DNA of 64,000 bases, taken from NCBI RefSeq assembly GCF_002933295.1, contig NZ_PSSW01000009.1:159824-223823 (forward strand). The letters are read 5' to 3'. A program made the position numbers and the translations under genes. The stretch's first letter is position 1; each line of letters starts with the position of its first letter. Below the pieces are notes generated by a model, which saw only the letters and a program-made list of their open reading frames with translations, ran no database searches and was not told where the DNA came from. Below are positions 19,501 to 28,210 of this stretch, in pieces. Source of the stretch: Marinobacter flavimaris. GTDB taxonomy: Bacteria; Pseudomonadota; Gammaproteobacteria; Pseudomonadales; Oleiphilaceae.

Positions 19501-20550
19501 ATGGCATTTGTTCAGCAGTCATCGCCACACGCCCACAAGGCCCGGCCAACATCCCGCGTGATGTTGTGGGTTCTTATTGCGGCATTGCCTGGCCTGTTGG
19601 CCCAGACGCTATTCTTCGGCTGGGGCAACCTGATCAACGTGGTCTTCTGTATTGCCCTGGCGATCGCCTCTGAAGCTGCCCTGCTCAAGCTCAGAAAAAA
19701 GCCGGTCGCCTTCTTCATCAAAGACAATACCGCCGCCGTCACCGGCCTTCTGTTAGGTCTGTCGCTGCCCCAGTTTGCGCCCTGGTGGGTATCTGCGGTC
19801 GCAGTGATCTCGGCTATCGTTGTGGCCAAACAACTCTATGGCGGGCTGGGCTCAAATCCTTTCAACCCTGCCATGGTTGGTTACGCCCTGGTTCTGGTGT
19901 CTTTTCCGGTGGCGATGACGACGAACTGGGCAGAGCCCGCCATGCTCTGGGACGGTGCTCCGGGCTTTGGCGAGACCCTGGCAACCATAGCCTCCGGCCA
20001 CCAAACAGCGGTCGATGGCTGGACGATGGCAACGCCTCTTGACGAGTACAAACACAAGATCACCACCCACACAGCAACCGAGGTGCTGAACCACCCAACG
20101 TTTGGTGAGGGTATCGCCAGAGGCTGGGAATGGGTCAATGCGGCATTTCTGGCAGGAGGCCTTCTGCTCATCGCCCTGCGGATCATTACCTGGCACATTC
20201 CGGCAGGATTTCTTGGTGGGATGATCGTAATGAGCCTGGCCTTTGGCAACAATGCCGACCTCTATGCACCACTATCCCTGCATCTGCTTGCAGGCGGGAC
20301 CATGCTCGGTGCCTTTTTTATCGCTACCGACCCGGTGTCAGCAGCTACGAGCCACCAGGGGAAACTCATCTATGGGGCGGGAATTGGCATCCTGATCTAC
20401 CTGATCCGCACCTGGGGCAATTATCCCGACGCCGTGGCGTTCAGCGTTCTGCTGATGAATTTTGCCGTTCCTTTCATTGATCATTACACACCTCCACGCA
20501 CTTACGGCCACCACAAGGCCCGTCGGGGTGTACCGGGGGGCCAGGGGTAA
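19501..20550 (+). CDS. rsxD: Ion-translocating oxidoreductase complex subunit D
   Basis: RsxD is a multi-pass membrane subunit of the Rnf complex, homologous to NqrB. It carries a covalently bound FMN. The expected attachment motif is seen as [13 protein letters not shown], where the final threonine is the likely flavin site. The 349 residues contain about ten hydrophobic segments, including [20 protein letters not shown] and [15 protein letters not shown] conserved [20 protein letters not shown] block is also present. It begins 21 bases after rsxC. Confidence 0.96.
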   Translation: MAFVQQSSPHAHKARPTSRVMLWVLIAALPGLLAQTLFFGWGNLINVVFCIALAIASEAALLKLRKKPVAFFIKDNTAAVTGLLLGLSLPQFAPWWVSAVAVISAIVVAKQLYGGLGSNPFNPAMVGYALVLVSFPVAMTTNWAEPAMLWDGAPGFGETLATIASGHQTAVDGWTMATPLDEYKHKITTHTATEVLNHPTFGEGIARGWEWVNAAFLAGGLLLIALRIITWHIPAGFLGGMIVMSLAFGNNADLYAPLSLHLLAGGTMLGAFFIATDPVSAATSHQGKLIYGAGIGILIYLIRTWGNYPDAVAFSVLLMNFAVPFIDHYTPPRTYGHHKARRGVPGGQG

Positions 20551-20552
20551 TC

Positions 20553-21254
20553 ATGGCTGCAGTTGCACAGTCCATCCGCCGCAGCGCCATCGGGCTCGGC
20601 CTGTTCGCCGTGATCACCGGCGGCACCATTGCCGTAACCCAGGTGGCCACGGAAGAGCGAATTCGTGAACAGGCCGCCCGCGCAGAGGCCCAGGCCCTGT
20701 ATGAAATCATTCCCGAAAGCCGGCACAACAACGACCTGCTCAGGGATACGGTACAGTTGCCTGCCAGTGAGCGCCTGGCACAGCCCGGCCCTCTGAACGT
20801 CTGGGTAGCTCGACAGAACGAGCAGCCCATTGGCATGATAATGCCCGTGGTAGCACCCGACGGGTATTCCGGCAAGATTCATCTCCTCGTGGGAGTGGAC
20901 ATGACGGGGACCATTCTCGGAGTGAGGGTAACCAGTCACAAGGAAACGCCGGGGCTGGGAGACCAGATTGAAACCCGCAAATCCGACTGGATCAAGAGTT
21001 TCGATGGCCGCTCGCTGGGCAAACCGCCGCATCGGGAATGGAACGTTAAAAAGAATGGTGGAGAATTCGATCAGTTCACAGGCGCAACGATCACGCCAAG
21101 GGCTGTAGTGAAAGCGGTTCAGAAAGCACTGATCTATTTTCGGGAAAACCGTCAGATTATCCGGGAGCGGCTCAACGAAGAGCCGTCACCGAGAGACAAG
21201 ATCCTGAACCCTGAAGCGATTGCCGGCGAATCGTCCAATACGGAGCATTCCTGA
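20553..21254 (+). CDS. rsxG: Ion-translocating oxidoreductase complex subunit G (FMN-binding)
   Basis: RsxG carries a covalent FMN exposed to the periplasm and transfers electrons within the Rnf complex. Residues 13-33 form the single membrane anchor ([20 protein letters not shown]). The periplasmic FMN-binding domain contains [10 protein letters not shown] and the flavin attachment sequence [15 protein letters not shown], in which the Thr of SGAT/TGAT type accepts the cofactor. The 233-residue length is slightly longer than average because of a polar tail. It starts two bases after the rsxD stop. Confidence 0.96.
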   Translation: MAAVAQSIRRSAIGLGLFAVITGGTIAVTQVATEERIREQAARAEAQALYEIIPESRHNNDLLRDTVQLPASERLAQPGPLNVWVARQNEQPIGMIMPVVAPDGYSGKIHLLVGVDMTGTILGVRVTSHKETPGLGDQIETRKSDWIKSFDGRSLGKPPHREWNVKKNGGEFDQFTGATITPRAVVKAVQKALIYFRENRQIIRERLNEEPSPRDKILNPEAIAGESSNTEHS

Positions 21255-21256
21255 CC

Positions 21257-21973
21257 ATGGCAACCAAATCATCGAGCGAAATCATCCGCGACGGGCTCTG
21301 GGACAACAACCCGGCCCTCGTCCAGGTGCTTGGGCTATGCCCGCTTCTGGCCGTGACCAGTACCGTTGTTAATGCCATCGGGCTGGGGCTGGCTACACTC
21401 ATGGTGCTCATGGGGTCCAATCTTGCCGTGTCACTGATTCGCAATTTCGTAAGCGAGTCTGTGCGCCTGCCCGCATTCGTCATGATCATCGCTTCATTCG
21501 TAACCTGCGCCGAACTGCTCATGCAGGCCTTTACCTATGAGCTTTATCTGATTCTTGGCATCTTCATTCCACTGATCGTCACCAACTGCGCCATCCTCGG
21601 CCGGGCTGACGCTTTTGCTTCCAGAAATCCACCACTTCCGGCACTGCTGGATGGCGCCATGATGGGCCTTGGCTTTCTGGCGGTGCTGGTTGTCCTGGGC
21701 GGCCTTCGGGAACTCATCGGACAGGGCACCCTGTTTGTGGACATGCACCTGCTGCTGGGCCCCGTAGCTGCCGACTGGGTGATCCGCCCCTTCGACAACT
21801 ACCCGGATATGCTGTTCATGATTCTTCCGCCCGGCGCCTTTATCGGGCTAGGACTGCTGATCGCGCTCAAAAATGGTATCGACAACCATCTGGAAGAGCG
21901 CCGCAAGGCACATGAACCAGCGCCTGTAGCAGCAGGCAGCAAGCGGGTCCGGGTTACCGGGAACGTATCCTGA
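21257..21973 (+). CDS. rsxE: Ion-translocating oxidoreductase complex subunit E
   Basis: RsxE is the RsxA-like membrane subunit that pairs with RsxA around a membrane FeS centre. The 238-residue protein has the N-terminal segment [20 protein letters not shown] and the repeat-half motif [19 protein letters not shown], each with the conserved Cys. A conserved [12 protein letters not shown] loop and a hydrophilic C-terminus follow. It ends the rsx operon. The nth gene follows after 28 bases, as in many gammaproteobacteria. Confidence 0.96.
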   Translation: MATKSSSEIIRDGLWDNNPALVQVLGLCPLLAVTSTVVNAIGLGLATLMVLMGSNLAVSLIRNFVSESVRLPAFVMIIASFVTCAELLMQAFTYELYLILGIFIPLIVTNCAILGRADAFASRNPPLPALLDGAMMGLGFLAVLVVLGGLRELIGQGTLFVDMHLLLGPVAADWVIRPFDNYPDMLFMILPPGAFIGLGLLIALKNGIDNHLEERRKAHEPAPVAAGSKRVRVTGNVS

Positions 21974-22001
21974 GTCCGCACTTGCACAAGACTGAGAGCT
22001 G

Positions 22002-22640
22002 ATGAACAAACAGAAACGCATTGAGATCTTCACCCGCCTCAGGGAGGCCAACCCCAACCCGACCACCGAGCTGAACTATTCCAGCCCGTTCGAGTTGCTG
22101 ATTGCCGTTATTCTTTCGGCCCAGGCCACGGATGTGGGTGTCAACAAGGCTACCGACAAGCTTTTCCCGGTCGCCAACACACCTGAGGCCATCCTGGCCC
22201 TGGGAGTCGATGGCCTGAAGGAATACATCAAGACCATTGGCCTGTTTAACAGCAAGGCCGAGAACGTGATCAAGACCTGTCGAATCCTGATTGAGAAACA
22301 CGGCGGCCAGGTGCCGGAGCGGCGGGAGGATCTGGAGGCGTTGCCCGGAGTCGGTCGCAAAACCGCAAACGTGGTCTTGAACACCGCTTTCGGCCACATG
22401 GCCATGGCGGTGGACACTCACATCTATCGCGTGTCGAACCGCACCGGCATTGCGCCCGGCAAGAACGTTCTGGAGGTGGAGAACCGGTTGATGCGCCTGG
22501 TGCCAAAAGAGTTCCTGCTGGACGCGCACCACTGGCTCATTCTGCACGGGCGCTATACCTGTACCGCCCGCAAACCGAAATGCGGCGCCTGTATCATTGA
22601 GGACCTGTGCGAGTTCAAGCAGAAACGGGATTATCTCTGA
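22002..22640 (+). CDS. nth: Endonuclease III
   Basis: Nth is a base-excision repair glycosylase/AP lyase that removes oxidised pyrimidines. The 212-residue protein has the helix-hairpin-helix LPGVGRKTANVVLN with the catalytic lysine. The catalytic aspartate is in AVDTHIYRVSNR. A C-terminal 4Fe-4S loop has the exact spacing C-x6-C-x2-C-x5-C (CTARKPKCGACIIEDLC). It closes the rsx transcription unit and is followed directly by an intrinsic terminator. Confidence 0.98.
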   Translation: MNKQKRIEIFTRLREANPNPTTELNYSSPFELLIAVILSAQATDVGVNKATDKLFPVANTPEAILALGVDGLKEYIKTIGLFNSKAENVIKTCRILIEKHGGQVPERREDLEALPGVGRKTANVVLNTAFGHMAMAVDTHIYRVSNRTGIAPGKNVLEVENRLMRLVPKEFLLDAHHWLILHGRYTCTARKPKCGACIIEDLCEFKQKRDYL

Positions 22641-22651
22641 ATCCGGGGCGT

Positions 22652-22679
22652 AAAAAAGCCGGCATCTTGCCGGCTTTTT
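22652..22679. terminator. Bidirectional terminator between nth and the chalcone-isomerase-like gene
   Basis: A perfect 8-base stem AAGCCGGC / GCCGGCTT with a 5-base loop is flanked by A6 on the left and T5 on the right. It can stop transcription from both converging sides: rsx-nth from the left and the gene at 22701-23276 from the right. Confidence 0.92.
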
Positions 22680-22700
22680 GTTTCAGACGCCAAGCCGCGG

Positions 22701-23276
22701 TTAGCGCTGACCCAGCATTTTCTCCTTCAGATCCTTCTGAGCCGGCTTATCGGACAGCCAGATTCCGAACAGGGCCTTTTTAAAGGCCAGATCGCCAACC
22801 GTGTCCTTTTGCTCGCCGTTCTTGAGGACCCGCACGCCTTCGCCCGGCAGGTACACCAGATCGAAAACGTCACCCTCGGTGATTTCTTCCTGGAAGACCG
22901 CCATAAACTGGTCCACATCCTCCTGGATAGATGCCATATCGCCGTCGGTGGAGGCCTCGAAACCTTCCAGGGTGGCTTCTGTCATGCGTTCGCTGGTAAT
23001 CATGCCGGAGATAATGTGCAGCGTGATGGCCTGGGGCTCATCTGCGTTAATCACGGCCTCACCATCGTCGATGGTCTCGGGAACGTACAGACCGCCGACA
23101 TACAGGTCCATGAACCATTTGGAACGGGTACCTGCGCCATTAAGCGTCAGTTCGGTATCCATGGCGGAATAGGTATCCGGAACATCAACACCTTCCACGG
23201 TGAGTGCTGCGGCTGGAGCAGACAGCAGGGCCGTCAGCGTCAGAGCCGCAAAACCGGTTGTAAGAGCCTTCTTCAT
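22701..23276 (-). CDS. Chalcone isomerase-like family exported protein
   Basis: This 191-residue protein has a cleavable signal peptide (MKKALTTGFAALTLTALLSA, cut after AAA near residue 24). The rest matches bacterial proteins with a chalcone-isomerase-like fold: LNGAGTRSKWFMDLYVGGLYVP, ITLHIISGMITSERM and LFGIWLSDKPAQKDLKEKML. Bacterial members are periplasmic. They are not known to act on flavonoids and may bind fatty acids or other small ligands; this last point is an inference. It is monocistronic, between two terminators. Confidence 0.85.
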   Translation of the reverse strand: MKKALTTGFAALTLTALLSAPAAALTVEGVDVPDTYSAMDTELTLNGAGTRSKWFMDLYVGGLYVPETIDDGEAVINADEPQAITLHIISGMITSERMTEATLEGFEASTDGDMASIQEDVDQFMAVFQEEITEGDVFDLVYLPGEGVRVLKNGEQKDTVGDLAFKKALFGIWLSDKPAQKDLKEKMLGQR

Positions 23277-23425
23277 AGTCCTTTCCTTTTCGATCGTTAT
23301 TATTGACGTGTTTCATTCGTGCACCGGGTTTCGACACCCTTATCCCCGCCCGGTCACGGCATTCTATCAACGGCGCTGGCGGGCGGGACGCGCCCTGGTT
23401 CTCATTTGGGGCGATCCTGAAACAC

Positions 23426-23459
23426 AAAAAAGCCGGCCAGGGATTCCCTGGCCGGCTTT
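23426..23459 (-). terminator. Intrinsic terminator of rpoS
   Basis: A perfect 15-base stem (23429-23443 with 23445-23459; core GCCGGCCAGGGA) has a single-base loop and is followed on the minus strand by a run of six T. It lies 22 bases past the rpoS stop codon. Confidence 0.92.
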
Positions 23460-23481
23460 GGATCGAAAGAAAAGAAAGACG

Positions 23482-24477
23482 TTACTTGAACAGCAGGTTT
23501 CCTGACAGGCCTTCCTTCTCCAGGATCTCACGAAGACGACGAAGCGCCTCGACCTGGATCTGTCTTACTCGCTCGCGGGTCAGACCTATCTCCTGGCCGA
23601 CTTCCTCCAGCGTGCTCACCGGGTAGCCCCGCAGACCAAAACGGCGTGACAGAACTTCCTGCTGCTTGTCGCTAAGCTGGTCAATCCACTTCTCCAGGCA
23701 GGAACACATATTGTTGTCCTGCAGGAGATCCGCCGGATCCGAAGCCCCTTCATCCGCTACGGTATCCAGAAGCGACTTTTCGCCACCGGCACCAATGGGA
23801 GTGTCCATGGAAGCGACGCGCTCATTGAGACCCAACATCCGCTTAACGTCGGCCACGGGCTTATCGACCATTCTGGCGATTTCCTCCGCCGAGGGCTCAT
23901 GATCCAGTTTCTGGGTCAGTTCCCGCGCTGCACGGAGATACAGATTGAGTTCCTTGACCACATGAATCGGCAGACGGATGGTGCGGGTCTGGTTCATGAT
24001 GGCCCGCTCAATGGTCTGGCGAATCCACCAGGTGGCGTAGGTGGAGAATCGGAAACCCCGCTCCGGATCAAACTTTTCCACCGCCCTGATCAGGCCAAGG
24101 TTGCCCTCTTCGATCAGGTCCAGCAGGGTCAGCCCGCGGTTCACGTAACGTCGTGCGATCTTCACCACAAGGCGAAGGTTGCTCTCGATCATCCGTTTAC
24201 GGCCGGACTCCTCTCCCCTGCGTGCCAGACGGGCAAAATAGACCTCTTCTTCCGGCGTAAGCAGGGGGGAAAAACCAATTTCGTTGAGATACAGCTGAGT
24301 GGCATCCAGCTGCTTTTGACTGGTGAAATAACGTCCCTGGGTGGGGATGTCCTCTTCTACTTCGGCCGCTTCTTCGGTTGGCTCTTTTTCAACTTTCTCT
24401 TCTGCTAACAATTGATCCTCGGCATCGTCCATGTCCGATACACGATCAATGATGATGTCTTCTTGCTCTGCTGACAT
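23482..24477 (-). CDS. rpoS: RNA polymerase sigma factor RpoS
   Basis: RpoS is the stationary-phase and general stress sigma factor. The 331-residue protein has an acidic N-terminus (region 1.1-like). Region 1.2/2.1 contains [20 protein letters not shown], and region 2 shows [18 protein letters not shown] and the -10 recognition stretch [17 protein letters not shown]. Region 3 follows, and region 4.2 has [20 protein letters not shown]. The ATG at 24477 gives [14 protein letters not shown]-initiated extension of seven codons is possible but less likely. The gene order nlpD-rpoS is conserved. Its own terminator follows. Confidence 0.97.
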   Translation of the reverse strand: MSAEQEDIIIDRVSDMDDAEDQLLAEEKVEKEPTEEAAEVEEDIPTQGRYFTSQKQLDATQLYLNEIGFSPLLTPEEEVYFARLARRGEESGRKRMIESNLRLVVKIARRYVNRGLTLLDLIEEGNLGLIRAVEKFDPERGFRFSTYATWWIRQTIERAIMNQTRTIRLPIHVVKELNLYLRAARELTQKLDHEPSAEEIARMVDKPVADVKRMLGLNERVASMDTPIGAGGEKSLLDTVADEGASDPADLLQDNNMCSCLEKWIDQLSDKQQEVLSRRFGLRGYPVSTLEEVGQEIGLTRERVRQIQVEALRRLREILEKEGLSGNLLFK

Positions 24478-24682
24478 TTGTCTTGCCCCGCCTCTCAATA
24501 ATCCTGGATGTTCGCCCGATACTTCTTGTTATTGCGGACGTCTTTGTCTTCACGCTTTTTTCTTCAGGACATTTTGTTGGTCGGCCTGTCATGGCCTTTA
24601 CCGTTCTTGTTTTTCTTGCGAACGCGGTGTTTTGTCAGTGCCAGGGTGTGCGATCAGGGCAGCCTGCTGACTGCGTCATTCA
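24478..24682 (-). promoter_or_regulatory. rpoS 5' leader with AAN repeats (possible Hfq-binding sites)
   Basis: The 205 bases between nlpD and rpoS are markedly A-rich on the rpoS strand. Two runs of the AAN triplet stand out. One is (AAN)4 at 24533-24522, reading AATAACAAGAAG. The other is (AAN)5 at 24617-24603, reading AAGAAAAACAAGAAC. AAN/ARN repeats are the known binding signature of the distal face of Hfq, and the enterobacterial rpoS leader uses such elements for small-RNA control of translation. Function here is inferred. In related bacteria the main rpoS promoter lies inside nlpD. Confidence 0.45.
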
Positions 24683-25582
24683 TTAGCGCGGCGGCAGATA
24701 ATGGACTGGGTCAACCGGATTGCCATTTTTACGAATCTCAAAATGCAACATGGGTCGTTCAGCGCCACTGCTACCGAGCTCTGCGATCACCTGCCCGGCT
24801 TTCACATCCTCCCCTTCCTGCACCAGAATCTTCCGGTTATGAGCGTAAGCACTTAAATAGTGCTCGTTGTGATTCACGATAATCAGGTTGCCGTATCCAA
24901 GCAACCCGTTGCCGGCATAGACCACATTCCCGGTGGCCGCAGCTCTTACAGCATCCCCGGCTTGCCCGGCAATATCAATACCTTTATTGACTTTTCCGGA
25001 TGTTGAATATCCAGCAATTACAGTGCCAACGTGAGGCCAGCGCCATTCAATCCGGGCCACGGTCTGGGTCTGGGAAGCGAGCGGCGCGCCCTTGTTCGCT
25101 GCTCTCGTCACCGCAGGTTTGGGTGCCGTGGCGGCTGTCTGTTTTGGAGGCGAAGCACGACTCGCCGTTCTCGGCGGTTGCGATCCAGACGGCTTTTTGG
25201 CAGCTGTAGTCTGACTGCCCGAGGTTACACTTCCGCGAAGATCCAGACGAATCACCTGACCCGCTTTGAGATTCCAGGGCGGACCAATGCCATTGGCGTC
25301 GCCAAGCTCGCGGTAGTCCCGACCATACCGCCAGGCTATGCTGTAAAGGGTTTCACCGGGTTTGACGACGTGACGGCCCCAATAGACCGGGGGATTGTAA
25401 ATGTCGTCCTGGTAGAGTGCCGGCGTGTTACAGCCGGAAAGTAGCAGCAGGGCCATGAGGGGCAGGAGTGCAAGGCGGCTGGCCAGCACCTTTTTCGCGG
25501 GGCGATCAGGCTCTGAGGCACCGGACGGGAACCGCGGGGACGCCGGTGAAACGGCATTGATGAGCCCACGCATGAATCTCAC
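24683..25582 (-). CDS. nlpD: NlpD-like lipoprotein: LysM plus M23 (LytM) domain
   Basis: NlpD is an outer-membrane lipoprotein that binds peptidoglycan and activates the amidase AmiC at the division site. The lipobox LLSGC puts the lipidated Cys at residue 51. That N-region is unusually long, so a GTG at residue 32 may be the real start. A LysM domain (VVKPGETLYSIAWRYGRDY to GQVIRL) spans about 72-115. A Pro/Ala/Lys linker leads to the LytM domain. The catalytic zinc ligands of active M23 peptidases appear lost: NKGIDIAG replaces HxGxD, and LHFEIR lacks the first His of HxH. This agrees with a non-enzymatic activator role. Confidence 0.9.
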   Translation of the reverse strand: MRFMRGLINAVSPASPRFPSGASEPDRPAKKVLASRLALLPLMALLLLSGCNTPALYQDDIYNPPVYWGRHVVKPGETLYSIAWRYGRDYRELGDANGIGPPWNLKAGQVIRLDLRGSVTSGSQTTAAKKPSGSQPPRTASRASPPKQTAATAPKPAVTRAANKGAPLASQTQTVARIEWRWPHVGTVIAGYSTSGKVNKGIDIAGQAGDAVRAAATGNVVYAGNGLLGYGNLIIVNHNEHYLSAYAHNRKILVQEGEDVKAGQVIAELGSSGAERPMLHFEIRKNGNPVDPVHYLPPR

Positions 25583-25783
25583 AGGAATAAAACTGACCCA
25601 GTTATGAAAAATCCGTATAACCGCTGTCGGTTGTCGAAGCAGTTTCTAAAGTTTTTATAGTAACTTGCTAATATATTGCACATTTTTCTCGGGAAGCCAA
25701 GTTACTGACCGACCTCCCTTGTTACCTCCAGAAACACCCGTTTTGTGCGTTAGGTAACACTCTTCGCACACAGTCGCCTCAAA
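25583..25783. other. AT-rich gap upstream of nlpD
   Basis: This 201-base gap separates the DUF368 gene from nlpD on the same strand. The middle (about 25620-25700) is distinctly AT-rich, with TATAAA- and TTATAC-like hexamers on the minus strand. This would suit a promoter for nlpD-rpoS, but no convincing -35/-10 pair at proper spacing can be fixed. No open frame here looks real. Confidence 0.3.
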
Positions 25784-26773
25784 TTACCTCGATGGTGCGA
25801 CCTTTCCATGCCGGGAACCGAGCCACTCCACCAGCAGAACGAGGGCGAAACCGGCCGCCGCCATGAGCACGGCCAATAGCACCTGGGGATCCTGGCCGGC
25901 CTGCTCTGCAAAGGTAGAGGGCCAGACACTCGTCTCATTCAGGGGAACTTGTTCACCGGAGCTGTTGGTACGCCAACTGAGAGTCTCCTTCCAGGGCCAA
26001 ACCTTGTTGAGCGCTCCGATCATGAAGCCGGTGAGCAAGGCGAGCACGAGATCATGAAAATGGTGGAACGCCCAGGTGATCAGGCGGGCGATGGATAAAA
26101 GACCCACCACGCAACCTGCCATAAACAGAAGCAGAATGCCCGCGTCCAACGATTTGATCGCGGCGAGCACGGGCGCATACATACCAATAATCACCAGGAT
26201 AAAGCTGCCCGAGATGCCAGGAAGAATCATGGCGCAGATGGCCAGCGCTCCGGCACCAAAGAACGCCAGAGTGGAAGGCGCGACTTCGCTGGCAGACAGG
26301 GTGGTTATCCACCACGCGATAACAATGCCGAACAACAGCGGAACCAGCAGCGCGGGCTTATAGTGTCGCACCTGACGCCCGACATGCCACACCGAAGCGA
26401 CGATCAATCCAAAGAAAAAGCTCCAGATCAGGATCGGGTAGGCCACCAGCATATAGCTGATCCCAGATGCCAGGGTAGCAATACTGGTCAGGACGCCCGC
26501 CAGCAAGGCGACCAGAAAAGTTCCGTCACAGGCGTGCCAGAAACGAGTGAACCGGCCGCGAATCAAGTCATGGAAAACTGCTCCGGGAACCGCGTTGATA
26601 GCTTCCAGGAGGCGGAAATAGATACCGGTGATGAAGGCAATGGTGCCACCGGAAACCCCTGGAACAATATCAGCGGCACCCATGGCGATTCCCCGAAGAA
26701 ACACGGCTGCAGGGTGGTGGCTGCGTGCAATATCGTTTTCCAGGTTTGTTTTACTTTCTGAAGAGTCGACCAT
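25784..26773 (-). CDS. DUF368 family membrane protein
   Basis: This 329-residue inner-membrane protein of the DUF368 family has about eight or nine hydrophobic segments. The N-terminal signature RGIAMGAADIVPGVSGGTIAFITGIY is diagnostic. A second, inverted-repeat-like copy is seen at ICAMILPGISGSFILVIIGMY, typical of a tandem transporter fold. Members of this family have been proposed as undecaprenyl-phosphate translocases; whether this protein is one is inference. It lies between pcm and nlpD, a position where many relatives have no gene. The pcm start is two bases beyond its own. Confidence 0.87.
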   Translation of the reverse strand: MVDSSESKTNLENDIARSHHPAAVFLRGIAMGAADIVPGVSGGTIAFITGIYFRLLEAINAVPGAVFHDLIRGRFTRFWHACDGTFLVALLAGVLTSIATLASGISYMLVAYPILIWSFFFGLIVASVWHVGRQVRHYKPALLVPLLFGIVIAWWITTLSASEVAPSTLAFFGAGALAICAMILPGISGSFILVIIGMYAPVLAAIKSLDAGILLLFMAGCVVGLLSIARLITWAFHHFHDLVLALLTGFMIGALNKVWPWKETLSWRTNSSGEQVPLNETSVWPSTFAEQAGQDPQVLLAVLMAAAGFALVLLVEWLGSRHGKVAPSR

Positions 26774-26775
26774 GA

Positions 26776-27432
26776 TTATCGGACAACCCCGCCCAGAAGC
26801 GGCACAAACCGGACCGGTTCCAGCTCCTTGTGATCAAAGCGATCTCCCCGCCGGGTTACCTGCACCAGCACCTGGTTCTCCTCACCGACAGGGGCAATCA
26901 ACACGCCACCGTCTGCCAATTGGGCGAGTAATTCGGCTGGAACTTCAATGGGTGCTGCGGTCACGATAATGCCGTCGAAAGGGCCACGTTCAGGCCAGCC
27001 CATGCCACCATCAGCATGTTTCAGGAACACGTTTCTGGCGTTCAGTTGTCGCAACCGGTCCCGGGCCCTGTCCTGAAGCGCCTTGATACGCTCGACGCTG
27101 TAGATTTCGGCGAACAGGCGGGAGAGCACCGAGGTCTGGTAACCGGACCCGGTGCCAAGCTCCAGGACCCGTGAGGGCCCGTGGGCAAGCATTAATTCAG
27201 TCATGCGGGCCACTATGTAGGGCTGTGACAAGGTTTGGCCGTAGCCAATCGGCAGCGATGTATCTTCGTAGGCTCTATGGGAAAGCGCCTCATCCAGGAA
27301 AATGTGCCGTGGCACCTCTCCCATAATCTCAAGTACCCGGTCCGACTCGATGCCGGCTTCCCTGAGGCGCTGAACCAGTCGCATCCGGGTGCGTCGGGAG
27401 GTCATCCCGATGCCTTCGAGCTGCGCTGTCAT
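26776..27432 (-). CDS. pcm: Protein-L-isoaspartate O-methyltransferase
   Basis: Pcm methylates isoaspartyl residues in aged proteins so they can revert to normal aspartyl bonds. It uses S-adenosylmethionine in the cytosol. The 218-residue protein shows VPRHIFLDEALSHRAYED, PIGYGQTLSQPYIVARMTEL, the SAM motif VLELGTGSGYQTSVL, and DGIIVTAAPIEVP. The ATG at 27432 is chosen because it overlaps the surE stop as ATGA and gives the usual length; the upstream ATG at 27471 lies inside surE. surE-pcm-nlpD-rpoS is a conserved stationary-phase survival cluster. Confidence 0.96.
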   Translation of the reverse strand: MTAQLEGIGMTSRRTRMRLVQRLREAGIESDRVLEIMGEVPRHIFLDEALSHRAYEDTSLPIGYGQTLSQPYIVARMTELMLAHGPSRVLELGTGSGYQTSVLSRLFAEIYSVERIKALQDRARDRLRQLNARNVFLKHADGGMGWPERGPFDGIIVTAAPIEVPAELLAQLADGGVLIAPVGEENQVLVQVTRRGDRFDHKELEPVRFVPLLGGVVR

Positions 27433-28199
27433 CCCCGCCCCTCCAGCGAAACCTCCAGGGTATCGACCCAATCCCGGAGCCGTGAGAGCGCCTCATGCCG
27501 GGTCATGTCGATGTGAACCGGGGTAACCGAGACATAACCTTCACGTACGGCATTGAAATCAGTGCCGGGACCGGCGTCACCGCCGACACCTGCCGCCCCG
27601 ATCCAGTAACGCTCTTTGCCGCGAGGACAGGTCATCGGGACGGCACCCTCTGCCCGTTCCCGGTGGCCGAGGCGCGTCACCCGAATGCCAGCCAGTTCCT
27701 CCCAGGGAACATCCGGGACATTCACGTTGAGAATGGAGCGAGGCCCCAGCACCAGGGGACGCTCGTTCTCGAGCAGCACCCGGACAACCCGGGCGGCGGT
27801 CTCGTAGTGAAAGTGGCCATCGTTGACAAGGGAGACGGCAATGGCGGGAAGTCCGAGGTGGCGACCCTCGGTTGCCGCAGCAACGGTACCGGAGTAGATA
27901 ATGTCGTCGCCTAGGTTGGCGTGGGTGTTGATACCCGACACCACCCTGTCGAACGGCTCACGGAACAATCCGTTCACCGCCAGATGGACGCAGTCGGTCG
28001 GTGTTCCATCGACCGAACGAAAACCGTTGGGATGTTCCTCAACCGTCAGGGGGCGATTGAGCGTCAGGGCGTTACTGGCGCCGCTGTGATCCCGGTCAGG
28101 CGCCACGACCTCAAGCTCACCCAGTCCTTTTAAGCCATCAAACAGGGCTATAAGCCCCGGTGAATGAACGCCGTCATCATTCGACAACAGAATACGCAC
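27429..28199 (-). CDS. surE: 5'/3'-nucleotidase SurE
   Basis: SurE is a metal-dependent nucleotidase that acts on nucleoside 5'- and 3'-monophosphates and is linked to stationary-phase survival. The 256-residue protein begins with MRILLSNDDGVHSPG, whose paired Asp residues bind the metal. It carries VVAPDRDHSGASNALTL, the second metal site VVSGINTHANLGDD, and the SGTVAAATEGRHLGLPAIAVS block. It overlaps pcm at its end and starts 12 bases after truD. Confidence 0.97.
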   Translation of the reverse strand: MRILLSNDDGVHSPGLIALFDGLKGLGELEVVAPDRDHSGASNALTLNRPLTVEEHPNGFRSVDGTPTDCVHLAVNGLFREPFDRVVSGINTHANLGDDIIYSGTVAAATEGRHLGLPAIAVSLVNDGHFHYETAARVVRVLLENERPLVLGPRSILNVNVPDVPWEELAGIRVTRLGHRERAEGAVPMTCPRGKERYWIGAAGVGGDAGPGTDFNAVREGYVSVTPVHIDMTRHEALSRLRDWVDTLEVSLEGRG

Positions 28200-28210
28200 A
28201 GTGTTCTCCG

